A DNA stretch of 64,000 nucleotides from G965205525 sp965205525 (GTDB taxonomy: Bacteria > Pseudomonadota > Gammaproteobacteria > JABABF01), in the NCBI GenBank assembly GCA_965205525.1, contig OZ242171.1, forward strand, positions 868,001 through 932,000. Direction: 5' to 3'. The notes beneath the pieces are model-generated. The model searched no databases. It was given only the letters and a program-made list of their open reading frames with translations, and was not told where the DNA came from. Shown here in pieces: positions 31,175 to 38,078 of the stretch (its first letter is position 1; each line of letters opens with the position of its first letter). A program made the translations under genes and the position numbers.

Positions 31175-32212
31175 TCAGAATACCTTGTCGTCTATGCGCA
31201 CGCCGCTGCCGGACTCCACTTCTCCGCAGTGCCAGGCCTGCTCGCCGCTGCCCTGCAGATGTTCAAGGGCCTTTTTTGCGTCCTTTGCCGCCAGGCACAG
31301 CACCATGCCGATGCCGCAGTTGAAGGTGCGATACATCTCCTGCTCACTGATTTCTCCGAGCTGCTGCAGCCGGGCAAAAATTTCCTGCTGCTGGCCCAGA
31401 GGGCGGAGAGCGGGACGCAATCCCTGCGGCATGATCCGGGGCAGGTTTTCCAGCAGCCCGCCGCCGGTGATGTGCGCTGCGGCATGCAGCTCAGTCTCGC
31501 CGAGCAGCGATAGCAGGGTCTTGACGTAGATGCGGGTCGGTGCGAGCAGGGCATCCAGCACCGTCTGTCCGCCTGCCATCACCTGCTCCTGCTCTTTTGG
31601 GTGCCGGGCCAGGAGGCTGCGGATGAGAGAGTAGCCATTGGCATGGGGACCGGAGGAGGGCAGGGCCAGCAGAAGATCCCCTTCTTGCACCCGCTCTGCT
31701 CCTAGCAGCGAGTCCCGCTCCGCCACGCCGACACAGAAGCCGGCCAGATCAAAATCCCTGCCGACATAGAGGCCGGGCATTTCGGCGGTTTCGCCGCCGG
31801 TCAGTGCACAGCCCGCTTCCTTGCATGCAGCGGCGATCCCGGTTATGACCCTTGCGGCATCCTCCACCTTCAGGCTGCCGGTTGCGTAATAGTCTAGGAA
31901 GAACAGGGGCTCGGCACCGACCGTCAGGACATCGTTGACGCACATGGCGACCAAGTCGGTTCCGATTCCCTCCAGGCGATCCGCCTCCAGGGCCAGCTTG
32001 AGCTTGGTGCCAACCCCGTCCGCGCCGGCTGCCAGCACCGGCTCCCGAAAGTGCGCCGGCACTTTGCACAGGGAGGCAAAGCCCCCCGCGTCTGCCAGCA
32101 CCTCCGAGCGGCGGGTACCCTTGAGAAGGGGGCGAATGCGTTCTACCAGAGCATTGCCGGCATCTATATCTACACCGGCATTCCGGTAGGCAGACGGCGG
32201 ATCAGAAGACAC
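31175..32212 (-). CDS. purM: Phosphoribosylformylglycinamidine cyclo-ligase
   Basis: AIR synthetase, step five of purine synthesis. The 345-aa protein begins SAYRNAGVDIDAGNALVERI. It has GADGVGTKLKLA, CVNDVLTVGAEPLFFLDYYATG, the ATP loop LTGGETAEMPGLY and AHITGGGLLENLPRIMP. It is the first gene of purMN and divergent from the DUF2066-hda unit, an arrangement conserved in pseudomonads. An extended -10 promoter lies 37 nt upstream. Confidence 0.98.
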   Translation of the reverse strand: MSSDPPSAYRNAGVDIDAGNALVERIRPLLKGTRRSEVLADAGGFASLCKVPAHFREPVLAAGADGVGTKLKLALEADRLEGIGTDLVAMCVNDVLTVGAEPLFFLDYYATGSLKVEDAARVITGIAAACKEAGCALTGGETAEMPGLYVGRDFDLAGFCVGVAERDSLLGAERVQEGDLLLALPSSGPHANGYSLIRSLLARHPKEQEQVMAGGQTVLDALLAPTRIYVKTLLSLLGETELHAAAHITGGGLLENLPRIMPQGLRPALRPLGQQQEIFARLQQLGEISEQEMYRTFNCGIGMVLCLAAKDAKKALEHLQGSGEQAWHCGEVESGSGVRIDDKVF

Positions 32213-32248
32213 GGGGAATAGGGCCCGAAAGAAAATGGAAAGAACAAA

Positions 32249-32257
32249 ATTATAGCA
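32249..32257 (-). promoter_or_regulatory. Extended -10 promoter for purMN
   Basis: On the minus strand, TGC-TATAAT is an extended -10 (TGnTATAAT), which can work without a good -35. No clear -35 is seen, and I did not recognise a PurR operator. Confidence 0.55.
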
Positions 32258-32311
32258 ATGTTTGCGCGGGCAGTCTCTGTTTCTGCAGAGAAAAGCTGCC
32301 GCGCTCTGCCT

Positions 32312-32320
32312 TGCTACAAT
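32312..32320 (+). promoter_or_regulatory. Extended -10 promoter for DUF2066-hda
   Basis: TGC-TACAAT on the plus strand, 37 nt upstream of the DUF2066 start, divergent from the purMN promoter ~55 bp away. Confidence 0.5.
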
Positions 32321-32356
32321 AATCGCCTTTCCGTGTGCAATCTCTGGTGTCGGCCG

Positions 32357-33433
32357 ATGAAGGTCAGAACCCTTCTGATATTTTTCTTTTTGCTAGGCTG
32401 CCTGCAGGGCCCTCCGGCGGCGGCAGAGACCCTGCAGGATATCTACATGGGGGAAACAGTGGTGGGCAGCCGCCTTGCCGGGGAGCGCCGCCAGGCGGCA
32501 GGCCGAGCGCTTTTGCAGGTGATGATCCGCGTCACTGGACTCTCCTGGCTGCCAGAAAGCCGCGCCCTGCAAGTGGTGCTGGCGGATGCCGAGCGCTACA
32601 TGCGCTCCTATCGCTATCGCAGGCAGGCCCTGCCCGACGGTGGAGAAGCAACCCTGCTTTCGGTTCGCTTTGAGCCCCGCTTTGTGGAAAACATCCTGCG
32701 TGAGATAGGGCAGTCTATCTGGCCCGCCAACCGCCCGAATGTGGTGATATGGGCCGTGCGGCAGGAGGAAGAGCCGCGTCTTTTGGGGGCGGAGGCGGCA
32801 CCGGATATCGCCGCTGGGGTGGAGGACTACGCCGTGCAGCGGGGCTTGCCTGCTCGCCTGCCCTTGATGGATTTGGAGGACCGCCGGGCGCTGCGGCCGG
32901 GAGATGTGCTGCGCAATCGCCGGGGCAAATTATGGACCGCCTCCAGCCGCTACCTGGCCGACAGTGTGCTGGCGGGTTTTATGAGCGGTGTGCCGGGCGG
33001 CCTGTGGACCGCCCGCTGGTCATACATGTACGGCGATGAAGACCTCAATTTTGCCGTCAGCGCAGTCAGCGAAACCGACTGCGTGCTGACCGCTCTCAAC
33101 CGGGTGCGGGAGTTTCTGGTTGCCCGCCAGGCCCTGCCCCCGGAGCAGGGTCTGCCAGAGCCCGTGCTGCTGTCGCTGTCCGGTCTCAACCGCTTTTCCG
33201 ACTACTCCGGGGCGCTGAGCTACCTCAGCAGCCTGGACCTGGTGCGGGAGGCGCTGCCGGTGCGGGTAGAACAATCGCGGGTTTGGTTTCGCTTAGACAC
33301 GCAGGCGAGCCCGGTGCTGCTCCGAGAGGCCATCGCCTTAGACCGCCGTCTCCTCCTGGAAGAGAACAAAGAGCAGTCACTAGAGGAGGAGGGGCAGCTG
33401 CGCCTCGGCTATCAATGGCCCGGGGAGCGCTAA
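32357..33433 (+). CDS. DUF2066 domain exported protein
   Basis: A 358-aa periplasmic protein of unknown function. The ATG at 32357 gives a clean signal peptide (LLIFFFLLGCLQGPPAAAE). The DUF2066 region starts with YMGETVVGSRLAGERRQAA and includes GRALLQVMIRVTGLSW, VRFEPRFVENILREIGQSIW and RPNVVIWAVRQEEEPRLLG. The 33 codons open upstream overlap the promoter and are not used. It lies 6 nt before hda; the purM/DUF2066/hda order is conserved in related genomes. Confidence 0.92.
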   Translation: MKVRTLLIFFFLLGCLQGPPAAAETLQDIYMGETVVGSRLAGERRQAAGRALLQVMIRVTGLSWLPESRALQVVLADAERYMRSYRYRRQALPDGGEATLLSVRFEPRFVENILREIGQSIWPANRPNVVIWAVRQEEEPRLLGAEAAPDIAAGVEDYAVQRGLPARLPLMDLEDRRALRPGDVLRNRRGKLWTASSRYLADSVLAGFMSGVPGGLWTARWSYMYGDEDLNFAVSAVSETDCVLTALNRVREFLVARQALPPEQGLPEPVLLSLSGLNRFSDYSGALSYLSSLDLVREALPVRVEQSRVWFRLDTQASPVLLREAIALDRRLLLEENKEQSLEEEGQLRLGYQWPGER

Positions 33434-33439
33434 AGCGCG

Positions 33440-34186
33440 ATGTCCGCTCGTCCTGAAATGCGCGACTCCCCGGCTTTCTGGTCCACACCCCGGGGCAGGC
33501 AGCTGCCCTTGGATTTTCGTCCGGACCGTCGGGCTGTGCTTTCGCGTTTCATGGTATGCGCTGCCAATCGCGAGCTGGACCAGGCGCTGGCCCGCTTTCA
33601 GGCCGGCGAGGGGCCGAACTTTCTGTACATCTACGGGCCGCCGGAGGAGGGCCGCAGTCACCTGCTGCAAGGGGTGTGCCAGAGCTTGGCGGAAGGGATG
33701 AGAAGCTATTATCTGCCCTTGGCAGAGCTCTGCTCGTTTCCGCCGAGCGCTCTCATGGACGGCTTGGATGCCAGCGGACTGCTCTGCCTGGATGACTTGG
33801 AAGCGGCGGTGGGGGATATCCACTGGGAGCGGGCACTGTTTCATTACTTCAACCGCTCCCAAAGGCAGGGCGGACGCTTGCTGAGTGTCGCTGCCCTGGC
33901 CCCGAATACCTTGTCACCGCGTCTGCCGGACTTGGCCTCCCGGCTCAGTGCGGGAGCCGTGTACCACCTGTCTCCCCTGGGGGAGGAGGAGCGGGCAGAT
34001 CTATTCCGGCAGCGGATTCGAGAGCGCGGGCTGCAGCTGGAGGAGGGTGTGCTGCAGTTCATCCTGAATCGCAGCCACCGCAGCACCGGCTCGCTGCTGG
34101 CCATTCTGGAGCGGCTGGATCGGGCATCCATGGCGGCCCGCCGCCGCCTTACCGTTCCCTTCGTCAAGGAGGTCTGCGGCTGGTAG
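33440..34186 (+). CDS. hda: DnaA regulatory inactivator Hda
   Basis: AAA+ protein that, with the DNA-loaded beta clamp, stimulates ATP hydrolysis by DnaA to prevent re-initiation. The 248-aa product keeps the clamp-binding motif QLPLDF near residue 22. It has the Hda-type P-loop FLYIYGPPEEGRSHLL, LLCLDDLEAAVGDIHWERALF as Walker B region and DLASRLSAG as sensor region. The last ~60 residues form the lid. Its presence shows DnaA-based initiation control, relevant to the phage-like loader pair at 25.8-27.2 kb. Confidence 0.93.
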   Translation: MSARPEMRDSPAFWSTPRGRQLPLDFRPDRRAVLSRFMVCAANRELDQALARFQAGEGPNFLYIYGPPEEGRSHLLQGVCQSLAEGMRSYYLPLAELCSFPPSALMDGLDASGLLCLDDLEAAVGDIHWERALFHYFNRSQRQGGRLLSVAALAPNTLSPRLPDLASRLSAGAVYHLSPLGEEERADLFRQRIRERGLQLEEGVLQFILNRSHRSTGSLLAILERLDRASMAARRRLTVPFVKEVCGW

Positions 34187-34221
34187 AGCGCCTGTCCCGC
34201 CGCCTTTGCCGTCGCTGTGTC

Positions 34222-34230
34222 TGCTATCAT
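34222..34230 (+). promoter_or_regulatory. Extended -10 promoter for cysC-sat
   Basis: TGC-TATCAT, 51 nt upstream of the cysC ATG. No good -35 is visible. Confidence 0.45.
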
Positions 34231-34280
34231 ATTTTGTCTTTTAGAACCTGTGCGATTCACACCACAAGAGAAATTTATAA

Positions 34281-34910
34281 ATGACTGAACAGAAAGCATC
34301 TAATGTCCATTGGCACGAGGGCGCCGTGGGGCGGGAAGACCGCTATCGTTTGCTTGCGCAGCGGGGCTGCACCCTGTGGTTTACCGGCCTCTCCGGCAGC
34401 GGCAAGAGCACCGTGGCCTGCGCCCTGGAGGAAAAGCTCATGGCGCGCAAGCAGTTCTGCTACCGCTTGGACGGCGACAATGTGCGTCTTGGCATCAACC
34501 GCAATCTCGGTTTTAGCGCTGAGGACAGAAAGGAGAACATCCGCCGCATCGGCGAGGCGGCAAAGCTATTTGCCGATGCAGGGGTGATCGTGCTCAGCAG
34601 CTTTATCAGCCCCTACCGGGCAGACCGGGACCTGTGCCGGGAGCTGCATGAGGACAGCGATATGGTCTTTCTGGAGATTTTCGTGGACTGTCCCCTGCAG
34701 GAGGCAGAGCGGCGGGATCCGAAGGGGCTGTACAAGAAGGCCCGGGCCGGTGAGATCCCCAACTTCACGGGTATTGACGACCCCTACGAAATCCCGAAGA
34801 GCCCAGATATTCATCTGCACAGCGACAAGATGAGTGTGGAGCAGGAAGTGGACACGATTCTGCACCTGATGGAAGAGCGGAACCTGATTCGGAATACATC
34901 GGGTAAATAA
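34281..34910 (+). CDS. cysC: Adenylyl-sulfate kinase
   Basis: Phosphorylates APS to PAPS. The 209-aa protein has P-loop GLSGSGKST, the APS-binding RLDGDNVRLGINRNLGFSAE, ENIRRIGEAAKLFADAG, SPYRADRDL and GLYKKARAGEIPNFTGIDDPY. It overlaps the sat start (TAATG). PAPS can feed assimilatory sulfate reduction or sulfotransferases. Confidence 0.97.
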   Translation: MTEQKASNVHWHEGAVGREDRYRLLAQRGCTLWFTGLSGSGKSTVACALEEKLMARKQFCYRLDGDNVRLGINRNLGFSAEDRKENIRRIGEAAKLFADAGVIVLSSFISPYRADRDLCRELHEDSDMVFLEIFVDCPLQEAERRDPKGLYKKARAGEIPNFTGIDDPYEIPKSPDIHLHSDKMSVEQEVDTILHLMEERNLIRNTSGK

Positions 34911-36100
34911 TGATTGCACCCCACGGCGCTGCGGTGCTGGAGCCCCTTCTAGTCAGCGATGAGGCAGAGAGAAAAGCTTTGGCAGAAGAGGCGGAGCAGC
35001 TGCCTTCTGCAGTGATCAGTTCAGCGGCGGCGGCCAATGCGGTGATGCTCGGAGCCGGCTATTTCACACCGCTTGGCGGGTATATGGGCTTGCAGGATGT
35101 GCTCTCCACCGCCCGGGACATGCGCACTGCTGACGGCCTGTTCTGGCCGGTGCCAATTGTGAACTTGCTGCCGGAGCCCGGGCCGGCTGTCGCTGGGCAG
35201 CGGCTCGCCCTCAGGGATCCCGGTCTGCCGGGCAATCCAGTGCTGGCGGTGCAGGAGGTGAAGGAGGTGCAGGAACTCAGCGAAGCTCAGCTTCGTGAAG
35301 TTGCAGAGGAGGTGTTCGGCACCTTGGACGAAGCGCACCCGGGGGTGAGCAATTTTCTGTCTCTCGGCCGTCACCTGATTTCCGGGCCGATTCAAGTGCT
35401 CAATTACAGCTACTTTGAGCAGGATTTTCCCGGCACCTTCCGCACTGCCATGTCCATTCGGGAAGAGATTGCCGAGCGGGGCTGGAAGCGGGTGGTGGCT
35501 TTTCAGACACGCAATCCCATGCATCGGGCCCACGAGGAGCTGTGCAAAATGGCCAAGGAGACGGTGGGAGCGGACGGCATACTGATCCACATGCTGCTCG
35601 GCAAGCTCAAGCCCGGCGACATTCCGGCCCCGGTGCGGGATGCCGCGATTCGCAAGATGGTGGAGGTGTATTTTCCAAAGAACACCGTGATGATCACAGG
35701 GTACGGTTTTGACATGCTGTATGCCGGCCCCCGGGAGGCAGTGCTGCATGCCATCTTTCGCCAGAACTGCGGCTGCAGCCATCTGGTGGTGGGGCGCGAT
35801 CACGCCGGGGTAGGTGATTATTACGGTGCCTTTGATGCACAGGATATCTTTGATGCCTCCGTGCCTGAAGGCGCCCTTGCTATAGAGATCTTTCGGGCCG
35901 ACCACACCGCCTATTCGCGCAAGTTAGGACAGGTGGTGATGATGCGAGATGCCCCGGACCACGAGCCCCAGGATTTTGTACTGCTCTCCGGCACCCGGGT
36001 GCGGGAAATGCTGGCGGCGGGGGAGCCGCTGCCTGAGGAGTTTGCACGTCCGGAAGTGGCCGCTATCCTAATGGAGCATTACCGAAACTCTTCTGCCTAG
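34910..36100 (+). CDS. sat: Sulfate adenylyltransferase, single-subunit type
   Basis: Makes APS from sulfate and ATP. The 396-aa protein is the monomeric Sat type, not CysD/CysN. It has the catalytic QTRNPMHRAHEEL, GYGFDMLYAGPREAVLHA, GRDHAGVGDYYG and SGTRVREML. A PUA-like N-terminal domain covers residues ~1-160. The sat-cysC pair gives a complete route from sulfate to PAPS. The assimilatory PAPS reductase is not in this window. A GTP-driven CysN is not needed with this enzyme. Confidence 0.96.
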   Translation: MIAPHGAAVLEPLLVSDEAERKALAEEAEQLPSAVISSAAAANAVMLGAGYFTPLGGYMGLQDVLSTARDMRTADGLFWPVPIVNLLPEPGPAVAGQRLALRDPGLPGNPVLAVQEVKEVQELSEAQLREVAEEVFGTLDEAHPGVSNFLSLGRHLISGPIQVLNYSYFEQDFPGTFRTAMSIREEIAERGWKRVVAFQTRNPMHRAHEELCKMAKETVGADGILIHMLLGKLKPGDIPAPVRDAAIRKMVEVYFPKNTVMITGYGFDMLYAGPREAVLHAIFRQNCGCSHLVVGRDHAGVGDYYGAFDAQDIFDASVPEGALAIEIFRADHTAYSRKLGQVVMMRDAPDHEPQDFVLLSGTRVREMLAAGEPLPEEFARPEVAAILMEHYRNSSA

Positions 36101-36110
36101 GGAGCACATC

Positions 36111-36902
36111 ATGCTGCTGAAAGATAAAGTCGTCATCGTCTCCGGCATCGGGCCGGGGCTCGGCATTGAGCTGTCCACTCGCTCTGCGATGGAGGGTGCG
36201 CTTGGGGTGGCGGTGGCCGCCCGCACTCCCTCCAAACTGGAGGATGCGGAAAACGCCATCCGGAAGCTCGGGCTGGACACCCCGGTGCTGAAAGTGCCGA
36301 CGGACATCAGCGATAAAGCGGCCAGCGATGCCCTGGTGGCCGCCACCCTGAAGCGCTTCGGCAGGGTGGATGTGCTGCTCAACAGCGCCTACATAGCCGG
36401 CAGCTTCGTGCCGGTGGAGGAGTCGGATATGGAGGATTGGATGAATACCTTCAGCGTCAATGTGTGCGGCACCATGAACCTCACCCAGGCGGCGGTGCAG
36501 CCGATGAAGAAGCAGGGGGGCGGCGCTGTCGTCATGATCAATAGCATGGTGACCCGCAAGCCGATGCCCGGCCAGTCCGGTTATGCTGTTTCCAAAGCCG
36601 CGCTGACCGCGGCCACTTCGCATCTGGCCTTTGAGCTGGGCCGCCATCGCATTCGGGTCAATTCAATCTACATGGGCTGGATGTGGGGACCGCCGGTGCA
36701 GGGATACTTTGACGGCTCTGCGTCCAGTCTCGGCACCACCCCGGAGGCGATGAAGGCAGAGGTGGAGAAAAACATTCCTCTCGGCGAGATCCCCGATGAT
36801 GCCGACTGCGCCAAGGCGGCTGTCATGCTCGCCTCGGACTACGCCTGCATCGTTACCGGTGCTTGCTTAGATGCCAACGGCGGCGAGTACATGCCCCACT
36901 GA
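36111..36902 (+). CDS. Short-chain dehydrogenase/reductase
   Basis: A 263-aa SDR. The cofactor loop is VSGIGPGLGIELS, and the Tyr/Lys pair is in YAVSKAALTAA. The usual NNAG is replaced by NSAYIAGSF, which occurs in some divergent SDRs. The Ser region is MINSMVTRKPMPGQSGY, and the end is typical (VTGACLDANGGEYM). It begins 10 nt after sat but is unlikely to be a sulfur gene; it more likely belongs to the lipid/steroid-type catabolism spread over the window. The substrate is unknown. Confidence 0.88.
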   Translation: MLLKDKVVIVSGIGPGLGIELSTRSAMEGALGVAVAARTPSKLEDAENAIRKLGLDTPVLKVPTDISDKAASDALVAATLKRFGRVDVLLNSAYIAGSFVPVEESDMEDWMNTFSVNVCGTMNLTQAAVQPMKKQGGGAVVMINSMVTRKPMPGQSGYAVSKAALTAATSHLAFELGRHRIRVNSIYMGWMWGPPVQGYFDGSASSLGTTPEAMKAEVEKNIPLGEIPDDADCAKAAVMLASDYACIVTGACLDANGGEYMPH

Positions 36903-37030
36903 GGGGGCTGCTTTCGAGGACTCCGAGAGCACGGGCGAAATAGGCGGACAGCTCTGTCGGCCCCGCAGACAACCGCTTCACGCATTTTCTGGGTGTCCTC
37001 TTTTTTGCGCGAATTTCTCACACCGTATCC

Positions 37031-37300
37031 ATGAAAGAGATCAGCTGTCGGGTTACCGGTCTGGTCCAGGGAGTTAGCTTTCGGGCTTGGGCCCTGCGTC
37101 AGGCCGAAGAGCTGGGTCTGGGGGGCTGGGCCAGGAACGAGGCGGACGGCAGCGTGACGGTGTGTGCGGCGGGGGAGGAGAGTGCAGTCGGAGCGATGCT
37201 TTCGCGGCTGCAGCAGGGCCCTCCCGCAGCCCGGGTGCAGGCCGTGCAGGAAATCGCGAGCCCGGCAGAGCCCCTGCCGGCTGAGTTTGAAATTCACTGA
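37031..37300 (+). CDS. acyP: Acylphosphatase
   Basis: Small hydrolase of acyl phosphates, 89 aa. It has the phosphate cradle VQGVSFRAW with catalytic Arg, and the conserved Asn in GWARNEADGSV. The length is normal for the family. It starts 128 nt after the SDR and 8 nt before DUF1244, so it probably leads a two-gene unit. Confidence 0.95.
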   Translation: MKEISCRVTGLVQGVSFRAWALRQAEELGLGGWARNEADGSVTVCAAGEESAVGAMLSRLQQGPPAARVQAVQEIASPAEPLPAEFEIH

Positions 37301-37308
37301 GGGTCGCC

Positions 37309-37596
37309 ATGAGTTCACAGCAGCAGCAAACCGAGATTGAAGCCGCCGTATTCCGCCGCCTGGTGCGCCACCTGCGGGAGCACCCGGAGGTGCAGAATAT
37401 AGACCTTATGAACTTGGCAGATTTCTGCCGCAACTGCCTGTCAAAGTGGTACCGGGCGGAAGCAGAGGAGCGGGGCCTTAGGCTAGAGGATTTGGAAGCC
37501 CGGGAAATTGTCTACGGCATGCCCTACGGCGAATGGAAGAAAAAATACCAGTCGGAGGCGACACCTCGGCAGCTGGCATCCTTCGGTAAGAAATAG
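37309..37596 (+). CDS. DUF1244 family protein
   Basis: A 95-aa cytosolic protein of unknown function. The family block is complete: AAVFRRLVRHLREHPEVQNID, NLADFCRNCLSKWYRAEAEE, EIVYGMPYGEWKKKYQSEAT and the closing ASFGKK-type tail. The conserved FCRNCLSKW contains two Cys that could bind metal. It lies directly after acyP. Confidence 0.92.
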   Translation: MSSQQQQTEIEAAVFRRLVRHLREHPEVQNIDLMNLADFCRNCLSKWYRAEAEERGLRLEDLEAREIVYGMPYGEWKKKYQSEATPRQLASFGKK

Positions 37597-37685
37597 GAAG
37601 AAAGCGGGGAATAGCGGCGAGCTTATCCAGCATGCCGCGGTATTGCGGGTCAAAAAAATGCAGCGGGGATTCTGAATTGTTTGTG

Positions 37686-38078
37686 CTACTGCAGCGGGCC
37701 ATAGGGCAGGTAGCGGTTGTCGCTTTTTTCTTTAATCCATAGCAGAAGATCCCGCTCTAGCTTTGCGCCCCGGCTGCGCAGAGCCTTTGCCAGCCCGATG
37801 ACCGGCGATTTGACGCCGGTCTGCCAGCCCGGCAGCTGCATCTCCGCCACGGTGAAAAAGCGAATCAGGTGCAGGATATCGCTGTCGCTAAAGTCCACCG
37901 CTGCCTTCTGCCAGGCGGCTGGCCCCAGCTGCATCAGTCCGCTCTGTCGCTGCTGCTCCGCCGCGGACAAGACCTCCCCGAGCTCCTCCAGCTGCTCCTC
38001 TTGGCTGATCTGTATGCAGCGCCGGAGAAACGGCTCTTCCATGCGGATGCCCTTGGGTTCCCAGGACTGCACGCTCAT
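37686..38078 (-). CDS. Conserved-type hypothetical protein coupled to gcvP
   Basis: A 130-aa cytosolic protein that I do not recognise. It has no signal peptide or membrane segment. The middle (DILHLIRFFTVAEMQLPGW) and end (DLLLWIKEKSDNRYLPYGPL) look conserved and globular, with several Trp and Arg. The ATG overlaps the gcvP stop as ATGA on the same strand, so it is very likely translated from the gcvP transcript. That placement suggests a link to glycine cleavage or serine/one-carbon balance, but this is inference only. Confidence 0.75.
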   Translation of the reverse strand: MSVQSWEPKGIRMEEPFLRRCIQISQEEQLEELGEVLSAAEQQRQSGLMQLGPAAWQKAAVDFSDSDILHLIRFFTVAEMQLPGWQTGVKSPVIGLAKALRSRGAKLERDLLLWIKEKSDNRYLPYGPLQ

